A stretch of DNA of 64,000 nucleotides from Oliverpabstia intestinalis (GTDB taxonomy: Bacteria > Bacillota > Clostridia > Lachnospirales > Lachnospiraceae), in the NCBI RefSeq assembly GCF_009696065.1, contig NZ_VUMS01000001.1, positions 147,529 to 211,528 of the forward strand. Direction: 5' to 3'. The translations under genes were made by a program, and so were the position numbers. Below the pieces are notes generated by a model that saw nothing but the letters and a program-made list of their open reading frames with translations, was not told the DNA's origin and ran no database searches. Positions 45,862 through 53,883 of the stretch are shown piece by piece. Within the stretch, counting starts at the first letter, position 1, and each line of letters opens with the position of its first letter.

Positions 45862-47657
45862 AATGTTACATCAAAGACTATCCAAGACCACAGTTTGTAC
45901 GGGCTGACTGGGAGAACCTGAACGGATCCTGGGATTTTGACTTTGACGATGAAAATGCCGGAGAAAAAGAGAAATGGTATCAGGAATTCAAAGGTGATAA
46001 AAAGATCAATGTTCCATTTACCTATGAGACAAAGTTAAGCGGCATTCAGGATGAAACCCGCCATGATTTTATCTGGTACCATCGGACGATCAGCGTGGAT
46101 GGCGAAAAACTGGAGAACAATCGCTATATCCTGCATTTTGAGGGCAGTGATTTTATTACAAAAGTATGGGTAAACGGTGCCTATGCAGGAAGCCACAGAG
46201 GCGGCTATGCAAGATGCTCTTTTGACGTTACCAATCTGGTGCATGACGGAGAAAATGAATTGACTGTCAAAGTGGAAGATTCTTATGATCCGCAGCAGCC
46301 AAGAGGAAAACAGCGCTGGATCAAAGAGAATTTTGGCTGCTGGTATATTCAGACTACCGGTATCTGGAAGACTGTATGGAGCGAGTATGTACCGAAGATC
46401 GGCCTTGCATCTGTCAAGATGACACCGGATCTGCAGAATGCGGCATTAAAACTGGAATATGAAGTAGATGCAGCGGAGGAAGTTCTGGGTGAAGATCTGA
46501 TTGTCACCGCATCTGTAAGCTTCAAAGGTGTTCCGGTTGCAAAACAGTCTGTAATGGCAAACCAGAAACATGTGGGAACAACAATGAACGTATCCTATTA
46601 TGGAAGTATTGGACTGGAATGGGGCGTTTGCACTTGGACACCGTCCCAGCCGGATCTGTATGATATTGATTTTACAGTTATATATAAAGGAGAAGCTGTG
46701 GATGAGATCGGTTCTTATTTTGCTATGCGTGAGATCCGCATTGACGGACCAAACATCCTGTTAAATGGTCATCCGTTGTACCAGAGACTGATCCTGGATC
46801 AGGGATACTGGAGAGATTCGCATCTGACTGCGCCAAGTGAAGAAGCACTGATCGAGGATATCGATAAGATCCATGCACTGGGATACAATGGTCTTCGTAA
46901 ACATCAGAAAATTGAGGATGAAAGATTCTTATACTGGTGTGATGTGAAAGGAATGTTGGTATGGAGTGAGATGGCAGCTGCTTATCAGTATTCGGATTAT
47001 GCAGTAGAAGAATTTGCCAAAGAATGGATGGAGATCGTTCGTCAGAACTACAATCATCCATGTATCATTACCTGGACACCGATCAATGAATCCTGGGGTG
47101 TAAGCCAGGTGGAAACCAGAAGAGTAGAGCAGCACTTTACAGAAGCAGTTTACCATTTGACGAAGAGCTTCGATATGATGCGGCCTGTTATTGTCAATGA
47201 TGGATGGGAACATACTATTTCAGATATCATCACACTTCATGATTATGAAGAAGTGGGAGATACCTTGTACAAACGTTATACCGAATACAAAGATCAGATC
47301 ATGACTACAGAAGTATATCACAGCAGTGCAAAATCGGCCTTTGCAAACGGATATGAGTATAAAGGACAGCCAATGATCATCAGTGAATACGGCGGAATTG
47401 CGTTCAATAACGATGATTCCGGATGGGGATATGGAAATAAGGTAAATACCAAAGAAGATTTCATCAGACGTTTTGATGATATCACAACAGCAGTGAAGAA
47501 GATTCCATATTGCTGCGGCTTCTGCTATACGCAGGTCAGCGATGTACAGCAGGAGATCAATGGCCTGATGGATATTGACCGGAACTTCAAAGTGGAGCCG
47601 GAAGTGATCAAAGAAATCAATGAACGTCGGATTGGATATTGGAGATCGTTTATGTAA
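45858..47657 (+). CDS. GH2 family beta-glucuronidase/beta-galactosidase-type enzyme
   Basis: The 599-aa protein has the three-domain GH2 core: a jelly-roll sugar-binding domain starting near LNGSWDF, an Ig-like domain, and a TIM barrel. The acid/base is E411 in PINESWG and the nucleophile is E510 in ISEYGG. It has no signal peptide, so it hydrolyses imported glycosides in the cytoplasm. The length fits compact beta-glucuronidase-like enzymes better than large LacZ. I do not see a clear glucuronate-specific NxK motif, so the sugar specificity is left open. A strong terminator follows. Confidence 0.9.
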   Translation: MKCYIKDYPRPQFVRADWENLNGSWDFDFDDENAGEKEKWYQEFKGDKKINVPFTYETKLSGIQDETRHDFIWYHRTISVDGEKLENNRYILHFEGSDFITKVWVNGAYAGSHRGGYARCSFDVTNLVHDGENELTVKVEDSYDPQQPRGKQRWIKENFGCWYIQTTGIWKTVWSEYVPKIGLASVKMTPDLQNAALKLEYEVDAAEEVLGEDLIVTASVSFKGVPVAKQSVMANQKHVGTTMNVSYYGSIGLEWGVCTWTPSQPDLYDIDFTVIYKGEAVDEIGSYFAMREIRIDGPNILLNGHPLYQRLILDQGYWRDSHLTAPSEEALIEDIDKIHALGYNGLRKHQKIEDERFLYWCDVKGMLVWSEMAAAYQYSDYAVEEFAKEWMEIVRQNYNHPCIITWTPINESWGVSQVETRRVEQHFTEAVYHLTKSFDMMRPVIVNDGWEHTISDIITLHDYEEVGDTLYKRYTEYKDQIMTTEVYHSSAKSAFANGYEYKGQPMIISEYGGIAFNNDDSGWGYGNKVNTKEDFIRRFDDITTAVKKIPYCCGFCYTQVSDVQQEINGLMDIDRNFKVEPEVIKEINERRIGYWRSFM

Positions 47658-47674
47658 AGATAAGAAAAGATGGA

Positions 47675-47714
47675 AAAAGTCATCTGTGCAGCAGCCTGCG
47701 CAGATGACTTTTTT
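47675..47714 (+). terminator. Intrinsic terminator of the GH2 operon
   Basis: AAAAGTCATCTG (47675-47686) pairs with CAGATGACTTTT (47701-47712), followed by more T. Confidence 0.93.
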
Positions 47715-47780
47715 GCGCGGTATGTTCCCTGTGGTTTGATCTGTGTACAGGAAAAATTGCCTTTAACAGAGCAAATTTGA

Positions 47781-47809
47781 TTGACAGGAAGTAAGCCAGT
47801 CCATATACT
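47781..47809 (+). promoter_or_regulatory. Promoter of the zinc-ribbon gene group
   Basis: TTGACA at 47781-47786 and TATACT at 47804-47809 are 17 bp apart, 90 nt before the next start. Confidence 0.8.
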
Positions 47810-47898
47810 AAAATTAAATTCTTAGTTTATAAAAATTTAATAAATGCAAGGTAAGAAAAAGAAGAATTTTGCAAAGAAGAAACAGGGAGGGAAAGCGT

Positions 47899-49071
47899 AT
47901 GGCAAAATTTTGTACCAAGTGCGGAAGAAAATTAGAGGAAGGCGAAGTTTGTACCTGCACATCGGCAAACCGGGAAGCATCACAGCAGATCTATACACAG
48001 CAGCCACAAACGGAGGAATATGGATCTTTGACCGGAGGAACTGACGGACAGCAGCAAAAGCAGTACTATAATCAGGACCAGCAGCAGGGGCAGTATTACG
48101 ACCCAAACCAGCAGAACCAATACTATAATCAGGGCCAGCAGCAGGGGCAGTATTACGACCCAAACCAGCAGAACCAATACTATAATCAGGGCCAGCAGCA
48201 GGGGCAGTATTACGACCCAAACCAGCAGAATCAGTACTATAATCAGGGCCAGCAGCAGGGGCAGTATTACGACCCAAACCAGCAGAATCAGTACTATAAT
48301 CAAAGCCAGCAGCAGGGGCAGTATTACAACCAAAATCAGCAGAACCCATACAACAAGCAGGGACAGTATTATCAGCAGAGAACCAAAGAGGCAGAATGGC
48401 TGTATAACAAGAAAGATCAGCTGGTAGCCGGAACGAAAAATATGTTTTCTGAGATCCTGCCGATTCTGAAAGCACCGGTAACCAGAGTAAAAGCAATTGC
48501 AGACAGCAATAATCCGGCAGTCGGCATTGAATTTATCGCAACGAAAATGGTGGTTTGCCTTATCTTTTTGTTGATCGTACTATTGAAGATAAGAGGAGCA
48601 GTATCAGGTTACAGTTCCTACCTGAATATTAAAATTCCATATTTCAAGAGTATCCTGTGTGTGATTCTGGCGACTGCAGGTATTGATGTGATCGATGCGG
48701 TATTTTTGAAAGTGATTACGGCTCTGTTTGGGGCAAAAGCACGCTTTCAGGCATATATCGATGTTGTTGGTGCTACAGATATGTTCGCCACATTTATCAT
48801 TATTATAGAAGGAATTCTGATCGGAATCGCACCGGAAATTGCACTGGTATTTTTCGGTATTCTGGCACCTTTGGTAACCTATATTCAGTTTGCGCAATAT
48901 CGTGCAGTGGCAGATATTGATGAAGACAAAAAACCGTATGCATACTTTGCTGCAAAATTATGCTTCACGATTATTGCGGGACTGGTTGTATATCTGCTGG
49001 TGCGAAGTACACTGAACAGTATGGCAGGTGGACTGATCAACAGTCTGGGCGATATCTTTGATGTGCTGTAA
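47899..49071 (+). CDS. Zinc-ribbon membrane protein with Gln/Tyr-rich tandem repeats
   Basis: The ATG at 47899 follows GGGAGG. The 390-aa protein starts with a zinc ribbon (FCTKCG...CTCT). Then come five tandem 19-residue repeats rich in Gln, Tyr and Asn (residues about 55-150, consensus QYYNQGQQQGQYYDPNQQN). The C-terminal half has four or five membrane helices. The repeat region resembles prion-like or elastomeric low-complexity sequence and could drive self-association; this is inference. Function is unknown; similar zinc-ribbon/membrane proteins are frequent in the family. Confidence 0.87.
   Translation: MAKFCTKCGRKLEEGEVCTCTSANREASQQIYTQQPQTEEYGSLTGGTDGQQQKQYYNQDQQQGQYYDPNQQNQYYNQGQQQGQYYDPNQQNQYYNQGQQQGQYYDPNQQNQYYNQGQQQGQYYDPNQQNQYYNQSQQQGQYYNQNQQNPYNKQGQYYQQRTKEAEWLYNKKDQLVAGTKNMFSEILPILKAPVTRVKAIADSNNPAVGIEFIATKMVVCLIFLLIVLLKIRGAVSGYSSYLNIKIPYFKSILCVILATAGIDVIDAVFLKVITALFGAKARFQAYIDVVGATDMFATFIIIIEGILIGIAPEIALVFFGILAPLVTYIQFAQYRAVADIDEDKKPYAYFAAKLCFTIIAGLVVYLLVRSTLNSMAGGLINSLGDIFDVL
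48061..48345 (+). repeat. 57-bp coding tandem repeat, five units
   Basis: Units begin at 48061, 48118, 48175, 48232 and 48289. The first four differ by only a few bases; the fifth is diverged. Each encodes 19 residues. An antisense ORF read through the repeat is an artefact of the periodicity. Confidence 0.9.
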
Positions 49072-49101
49072 GCTGTCGGTGGATGCACAGCTTACAGACT
49101 G

Positions 49102-49148
49102 TATCGGCAGCGGATGTACTGTGAAAAGTGATCAATCCGCTGCCGATA
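49102..49148. other. Perfect 14-bp inverted repeat between zinc-ribbon and YARHG genes
   Basis: TATCGGCAGCGGAT (49102-49115) and ATCCGCTGCCGATA (49135-49148) form a perfect stem with a 19-nt loop. A smaller TAAGCTGT/ACAGCTTA hairpin precedes it. There is no T run on the + strand, so an RNA-stability element or a protein site is more likely than a terminator. Confidence 0.55.
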
Positions 49149-49167
49149 AAACAATAGGAGTAAAAAT

Positions 49168-49782
49168 ATGACAAAGAAGAAAAAACAATCAACGGGGCTT
49201 ATCATTGCGGTTGTAATGTTAGGTATTTTGGATATGGCGGCGCTTGCCGTGCTGCTTGCGGGTGTTCTGATTTCTCCGGCGAAAGGAGAAACTGTAAAAG
49301 CAGAACTTCCTGCGGACTTTCGGGAAAATGATCAGGAATATTATGATATGGATATGACGGCAGATTATCCTTCTGCTGCGACGGTGTCATATGGAGGAAA
49401 TGCAATCGCTGGAGGCATTCAGGATACAGAAGATGCGTCGGACACAGAAACGGATGCTGAGGATAATACCATCGACACAGACGAAGATCCATATGCGGGA
49501 TTCGTCTTCCCGAACAGTGATACCGTTATTATTTCAAAGGCTGAAATGAAGGCGACACTGACCACCCGAAGTCTTTGCCGCCGGGCGGTCAACGAAATCT
49601 ATGCACGCCACGGATATCAGTTTTCCAAACAGGAAAATACGGATTATTTTAATCAGTACGACTGGTACCGGAATATGCCAAAAGAGACGGATATGAATGT
49701 TGTGGCAGCTGAATTTTCTTCGGTAGAGAAGAAAAATGTAGAAGCTCTTCAGGCATATGAAGATTCGAAAAACTGGGATTAA
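49168..49782 (+). CDS. YARHG-domain membrane-anchored protein
   Basis: The 204-aa protein has one N-terminal membrane helix (LIIAVVMLGILDMAALAVLL), an acidic Asp/Glu/Thr linker, and a C-terminal YARHG domain (RRAVNEIYARHGYQFSKQEN). The domain is extracellular in most bacteria and of unknown function, often linked with cell-envelope proteins. It lies 16 nt before the next gene, so the two are cotranscribed. Confidence 0.87.
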   Translation: MTKKKKQSTGLIIAVVMLGILDMAALAVLLAGVLISPAKGETVKAELPADFRENDQEYYDMDMTADYPSAATVSYGGNAIAGGIQDTEDASDTETDAEDNTIDTDEDPYAGFVFPNSDTVIISKAEMKATLTTRSLCRRAVNEIYARHGYQFSKQENTDYFNQYDWYRNMPKETDMNVVAAEFSSVEKKNVEALQAYEDSKNWD

Positions 49783-49798
49783 GAAGGGGGTGCAACAA

Positions 49799-51325
49799 AT
49801 GTATTGTCCGAATTGCGGAACAAAAAATGAGGAAGAGTCTCTGTTTTGTATGGAGTGTGGAACCAGATTGAAAGAAGATTCCGTGCCGGAGCAGAATCTG
49901 AACGAAACGGCTGTACCGATACAGCCTGCAGGAAGAACGATGCCGGATTCCGATATGCAGATGAGACAAAATAACATAAACCAAAATCAGAATTTATCGA
50001 ATAACCGACTGGAGAACAATCCAGGAAGACAAAAGGATTACAGGGGAAATTATGGAAATCCCGGTGGCCCTGCTTATCAGGGACAGCCATATCTGGGTAA
50101 TAATGGACCGCAGAATCTGAAAAAAACGGGATATCCGGGAATGACAATGAAAAAACCAGTTTCCAGGCTTGCAGTTATTGCCGGGATTGAAGCGGTAGCG
50201 GCAGTGGCACTGTTCGCAGGTGCCTACAAAATTATGTCCAATCGTTTTTCACCGGAAAAAGCTGCTATGGATTACTGGGAAATCAAAGCGGATCGGGAAT
50301 GGTCTCAGGCATATGACTTTTGCGATTTTCCAAACAGCGATCTGCTGACGAAGAAAATGTTTGTAGAAGCCAATGCAAACAATGCGGAACCGTTGGAATA
50401 CAAATCTGTCAATATCACAGACGTAAAACAACTTACCGGTGATGCGGTAAGCAAGCTGGGAGATCTTGCTTCGATATTTGGAGCAGAGAGCGATGATTAT
50501 GACGATTATATGGAGAATCTGGAAGACGAACTTGAGGATCAGGATCTGAAAGTGTACTGTGTGGAGTATATAGAAAAAGGCGCAGACAGCAAATCAGCAG
50601 AATACATCACGATGACAAAAACAGGAAAGAAAAAATATCTTTTCTGGGACGAATGGAAGGTTGCAGATACAGAAAGCTGGGTCAGCGATGTTACATATAC
50701 AATACCGGAAAATGCCGTATTACAGTTGAATGGTGAGAAGGTTGATGACAGTGCGGCGACAGAGCAGGATGGCTGGAAAAGCATAACGATTCCATATATG
50801 TTTACCGGCGATTATCAGATGCAGGTAACAGAAGAGGGAATGAAACCTTACTGTGAAAACACAGTCATAACTTCTTATGGAAGTGAAGAAGAAAGAATAG
50901 ATCTGATGCCAACAGACGAAACCCTGCAGGCACTTGGTGAACAGGCGGGGGAAGATATCAAATTTCTTGTGGAGAGCGCACTGCAGGGAAAGCCGTTTAA
51001 AGAAGTACAGGACGTATTTTTTTCCGGCGCTCTGGAAGATGATTATATTAAGAACTACTATGAAAATCTGACGAACAAGATAAAGGGCAACGGCTCCGGA
51101 AAAATCACAGGACTCGTCATCAGTAACATCAACACAGCGCTGGATGCATCCCCCACAGGCACCGAGATAGACCTGCGAGGAACAGCACAAAGAAAAGAAA
51201 CCTACATCAATTATTGGGACGAAATCGAAGAAGAGGATAATGAAATCTATTTCGCCGCAAGTTATTGCAAAGAAGGAAACGAATGGAAACTGATGAACCT
51301 GCCGGTAGATGAATATGCGTTTTAG
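49799..51325 (+). CDS. Zinc-ribbon single-pass envelope protein (TcaA/YvbJ-like architecture)
   Basis: The ATG at 49799 follows AAGGGGG. The 508-aa protein has an N-terminal zinc ribbon (CPNCG...CMECG), a Gln/Asn/Pro-rich cytoplasmic linker, one membrane helix (LAVIAGIEAVAAVALFAGAY) and a 330-residue extracellular part with repeated beta-rich modules (NAVLQLNGEKVDDS; DYQMQVTEEGM). This order resembles TcaA/YvbJ-type proteins, some of which affect glycopeptide tolerance. Its TAG stop lies at the first bases of a family A repeat end, which may have replaced the original 3' end. Confidence 0.85.
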   Translation: MYCPNCGTKNEEESLFCMECGTRLKEDSVPEQNLNETAVPIQPAGRTMPDSDMQMRQNNINQNQNLSNNRLENNPGRQKDYRGNYGNPGGPAYQGQPYLGNNGPQNLKKTGYPGMTMKKPVSRLAVIAGIEAVAAVALFAGAYKIMSNRFSPEKAAMDYWEIKADREWSQAYDFCDFPNSDLLTKKMFVEANANNAEPLEYKSVNITDVKQLTGDAVSKLGDLASIFGAESDDYDDYMENLEDELEDQDLKVYCVEYIEKGADSKSAEYITMTKTGKKKYLFWDEWKVADTESWVSDVTYTIPENAVLQLNGEKVDDSAATEQDGWKSITIPYMFTGDYQMQVTEEGMKPYCENTVITSYGSEEERIDLMPTDETLQALGEQAGEDIKFLVESALQGKPFKEVQDVFFSGALEDDYIKNYYENLTNKIKGNGSGKITGLVISNINTALDASPTGTEIDLRGTAQRKETYINYWDEIEEEDNEIYFAASYCKEGNEWKLMNLPVDEYAF

Positions 51326-51358
51326 AGCGTGTTTGAAAAATCATTCCTGCAATCTGCA
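51324..51358 (+). repeat. Family A element, single-end copy
   Basis: AGAGCGTGTTTGAAAAATCA and the following CCTGCAATCTGCA match the left end of copy 1 at 1477, then the similarity stops. No right end is found nearby, so the copy is truncated. It begins inside the stop codon of the upstream gene. Confidence 0.65.
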
Positions 51359-51368
51359 CGCCTCACCG

Positions 51369-51395
51369 AAAGGAGCTGCCACTGACAGCTCCTTT
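51369..51395 (+). terminator. Terminator-like hairpin after the zinc-ribbon genes
   Basis: AAAGGAGCTG (51369-51378) and CAGCTCCTTT (51386-51395) form a perfect 10-bp stem with a 7-nt loop, but only a short T run follows. It separates the zinc-ribbon genes from the ldh promoter. Confidence 0.55.
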
Positions 51396-51436
51396 CCGAA
51401 TCCATAAACAAAATTGATAAAATTTTGCAAAAACAC

Positions 51437-51454
51437 TTGTTAAAATCTTATCAA
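51437..51454. promoter_or_regulatory. Rex-like operator overlapping the ldh promoter
   Basis: TTGTTAAAATCTTATCAA differs at one position from the Rex consensus TTGTTAANNNNTTAACAA. It covers the -35 box and most of the spacer, where Rex, the NADH/NAD+ sensing repressor of Gram-positive bacteria, would block transcription until NADH rises. Confidence 0.7.
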
Positions 51455-51465
51455 TGCGTTATAAT
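51437..51465 (+). promoter_or_regulatory. Promoter of ldh and probably of the Hdr/Flx operon
   Basis: TTGTTA at 51437-51442 and TATAAT at 51460-51465 are 17 bp apart. They lie about 170 nt before the ldh start; no other promoter of this quality was seen up to hdrB. Confidence 0.75.
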
Positions 51466-51592
51466 ATATCCAAATGGAATCGAGCTGATACTTATCTTAG
51501 CGGAGGGAGAAGTGTGAACTCTTATATTTTTATGAGAAAATCCAAAAAAGCTAATCGATAGAAAGCGAAGATTTCATATTTTTTTGCCACAA

Positions 51593-51610
51593 TTGTTAAA
51601 AAATAGACAA
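51593..51610. promoter_or_regulatory. Second Rex-like site before the ldh ribosome site
   Basis: TTGTTAAAAAATAGACAA matches the Rex consensus at all but two fixed positions and lies 23 nt before the ldh start. It could support cooperative repression. Confidence 0.45.
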
Positions 51611-51633
51611 ATAGAAAGGAAGAAGGAGACACT

Positions 51634-52584
51634 ATGAGCAGCAAAATTACAGTTATAGGAGCCGGAAGTGTTGGTTCCACAATTGCGTATACCTTATCTA
51701 ATCAGAATGTTGCATCAGAGATCGTCCTGATCGACATTAACAAAGAAAAAGTAGAAGGCGAAGTCATGGATATCGCACAGGGAACCTGCTTCAGAGACCC
51801 GATCTCCATCATTGCCGGTGAATACGAAGATGCGAAAGACTCTGACATCGTAATTATCACCTCCGGTATCGCACGTAAACCTGGTCAGACAAGAATCGAA
51901 CTGACACAGACCAATGTAAATATCCTGAAATCTATCACACCGGAGATTGTAAAAGTGGCTCCGCATGCTTTATATATCATTGTAAGTAATCCTGTAGATA
52001 TCATGACATATATATTTACCAAGATTTCCGGACTTCCGGAAAATCAGATCATCGGATCCGGAACTATTCTGGATTCTGCTCGTCTTCGTTGCGGACTTTC
52101 CGAACATCTCAATGTAGCACAGAACAACATTCATGCCTATGTATTTGGTGAGCATGGAGATACATCCTTTATTCCGTGGACCGGTGCATATGTATCCGGT
52201 GTAAGCCTGGATGAATATTACGATATTGCAAAGAGCATGGGAAAAGAAGTAAAAGAAGTGGACAAAGATGCGATGCTCGAATACGTACAGAAATCCGGCG
52301 GACAGATTATCAAAAGAAAAGGAGCTACTTTCTACGCAGTATCTGCTTCCGTATGCAAACTCTGCTCTATCCTGTCAGCTTCTTCTGATTCCATCACAAC
52401 CGTATCTTCCATGATGCATGGAGAATACGGAATTGACGATGTATGCTTAAGCACACTGACACTGGTTGGACCAAACGGTATTCAGGGTAAAGTGCCGATG
52501 CGTATGAACAAAAAAGAGATCGAACAGTTACATAAGAGTGCCGATGCGCTGAAAGCAGTCATCGCACAGATCGATCTGGATTAA
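51634..52584 (+). CDS. ldh: L-lactate dehydrogenase
   Basis: The 316-aa NAD-dependent enzyme reduces pyruvate to L-lactate. It shows the nucleotide-binding GAGSVGSTIAY, the loop RKPGQTR with Q85 (Gln here marks lactate rather than malate dehydrogenase), R87, DSARLRCGLSE, and the proton donor H174 in GEHGDTS. AAGGAAGAAGGAG precedes the start. Rex-like sites upstream predict induction by high NADH. The Hdr/Flx genes follow after 80 nt without a T-run terminator, so read-through into them is likely. Confidence 0.97.
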   Translation: MSSKITVIGAGSVGSTIAYTLSNQNVASEIVLIDINKEKVEGEVMDIAQGTCFRDPISIIAGEYEDAKDSDIVIITSGIARKPGQTRIELTQTNVNILKSITPEIVKVAPHALYIIVSNPVDIMTYIFTKISGLPENQIIGSGTILDSARLRCGLSEHLNVAQNNIHAYVFGEHGDTSFIPWTGAYVSGVSLDEYYDIAKSMGKEVKEVDKDAMLEYVQKSGGQIIKRKGATFYAVSASVCKLCSILSASSDSITTVSSMMHGEYGIDDVCLSTLTLVGPNGIQGKVPMRMNKKEIEQLHKSADALKAVIAQIDLD

Positions 52585-52664
52585 GCAGACAGTAACGAAT
52601 GTCTGTTGGCTGCAACCGGTGACCGACAGGCAGGAAACTTACATAAAGAAAGGATACAGGAACT

Positions 52665-53489
52665 ATGAAGTACAGTTATTTTCCGGGTTGTACCCTGAGA
52701 ACAAAAGCAAGAGATCTGGATGCATATGCCAGAGTATCTGCAAGGGCACTGGGATTTGAACTGGAAGAAATCGACAACTGGCAGTGCTGCGGTGGTGTAT
52801 ATCCACTTGGTTCTGATGAGATTGCCACAAAACTTTCTTCCGTCCGTGCTCTGAATGAGGCCAAAGAAAAAGGTCAGGATCTGGTAACTCTTTGTTCTGC
52901 CTGTCATCACGTGATCAAACGTGTCAATGATGATATGAAGAATGTAGAAGATATCCGTACCAGAGCAAACAACTACATGAAACTGGCAGAGCCATATGAA
53001 GGCGAGACTGAAGTGCTCCATTTTCTGGAAGTGCTCCGTGACCGTATCGGGTTTGATGAATTAAAGAAAAAAGTAGTGAATCCGTTAACCGGAAAGAAAA
53101 TCGGCGCTTACTATGGCTGCCTGCTTCTTCGTCCGGGCAAGATCATGGCATTTGATAATCCGGAGAATCCAACCATTATCGAAGATTTCATCCGTGCCAT
53201 CGGTGCTGAACCGGTTGTGTATCCATACCGGAACGAATGCTGCGGAGGATACATTTCTCTGAAAGAAAAGGACATGTCCAAAAACATGTGCAACAATATC
53301 ATGGACAGCGCAGCAGGATTTGGTGCAGAGATGCTGATCACCGCCTGTCCACTGTGTCTGTACAACCTGAACAAGAGCGGAAACGGCAAACTGCCGGTTC
53401 ACTACTTCACAGAACTTCTGGCAGAAGCTCTCGGAGTAAAAGAGGAAGCTCTGCAGACACTGACATCCGACAAGGAGGTGGCTGAATAA
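52665..53489 (+). CDS. hdrB: Heterodisulfide reductase subunit B-like protein
   Basis: The 274-aa protein contains two complete CCG domains: C9, C41-C42, C77, C80 and C152, C192-C193, C228, C231. In methanogens these hold two non-cubane [4Fe-4S] clusters that split a disulfide. The organism is not expected to have CoM-CoB heterodisulfide, so the acceptor here is another disulfide, a protein, or the neighbouring fumarate reductase. The stop shares a base with the hdrC start. Confidence 0.93.
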   Translation: MKYSYFPGCTLRTKARDLDAYARVSARALGFELEEIDNWQCCGGVYPLGSDEIATKLSSVRALNEAKEKGQDLVTLCSACHHVIKRVNDDMKNVEDIRTRANNYMKLAEPYEGETEVLHFLEVLRDRIGFDELKKKVVNPLTGKKIGAYYGCLLLRPGKIMAFDNPENPTIIEDFIRAIGAEPVVYPYRNECCGGYISLKEKDMSKNMCNNIMDSAAGFGAEMLITACPLCLYNLNKSGNGKLPVHYFTELLAEALGVKEEALQTLTSDKEVAE

Positions 53490-53878
53490 TGAGTACCGAG
53501 AAAAAACAGGCAGAACTGATCAAAGAGATCAGTGGTGTGAATCCCCTGAAGTGCATGAAATGCGGTAAATGTTCTGCTTCCTGCCCGTCTTTTAACGAGA
53601 TGGATATCAAACCACATCAGTTCGTATCTTATGTAGCCAATGAGAACATCGAAGAACTGGTCAATTCTAAATCACTGTGGAAATGTCTCTCCTGCTTTGC
53701 CTGTGTAGAGCGTTGTCCGAGAGATGTAAAACCGGGTAAACTGATCGACGCAGCAAGACAGCTGGTAGTCCGCCAGAAAGGTCAGAATTATCTGACACCG
53801 GATGAGATTCCGGAGTTACTGGATCCGGAACTGCCGCAGCAGTTGTTAGTCAGTGCATTCAGAAGATATAGGAGGTAA
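53489..53878 (+). CDS. hdrC: Heterodisulfide reductase subunit C-like ferredoxin
   Basis: The 129-aa protein has two classical [4Fe-4S] motifs, C22-x2-C25-x2-C28-x3-C32 and C66-x2-C69-x2-C72-x3-C76. It carries electrons between HdrA and HdrB. It overlaps hdrB by one base. Confidence 0.94.
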   Translation: MSTEKKQAELIKEISGVNPLKCMKCGKCSASCPSFNEMDIKPHQFVSYVANENIEELVNSKSLWKCLSCFACVERCPRDVKPGKLIDAARQLVVRQKGQNYLTPDEIPELLDPELPQQLLVSAFRRYRR

Positions 53879-53883
53879 CCCTG

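Noticed and set aside
48061..48345. Possible CRISPR array
   Set aside because: The 57-bp units are contiguous without unique spacers and are in frame within a gene. The pairs at 5408-5515 and the 48-bp units at 31876 were rejected for the same kind of reason.
47837..48496. 219-aa minus-strand frame with repeats of the type GPDYSTDSAGLG
   Set aside because: Its repeats are the mirror of the 57-bp coding repeat on the plus strand; the plus frame has a zinc ribbon, ribosome site and promoter.
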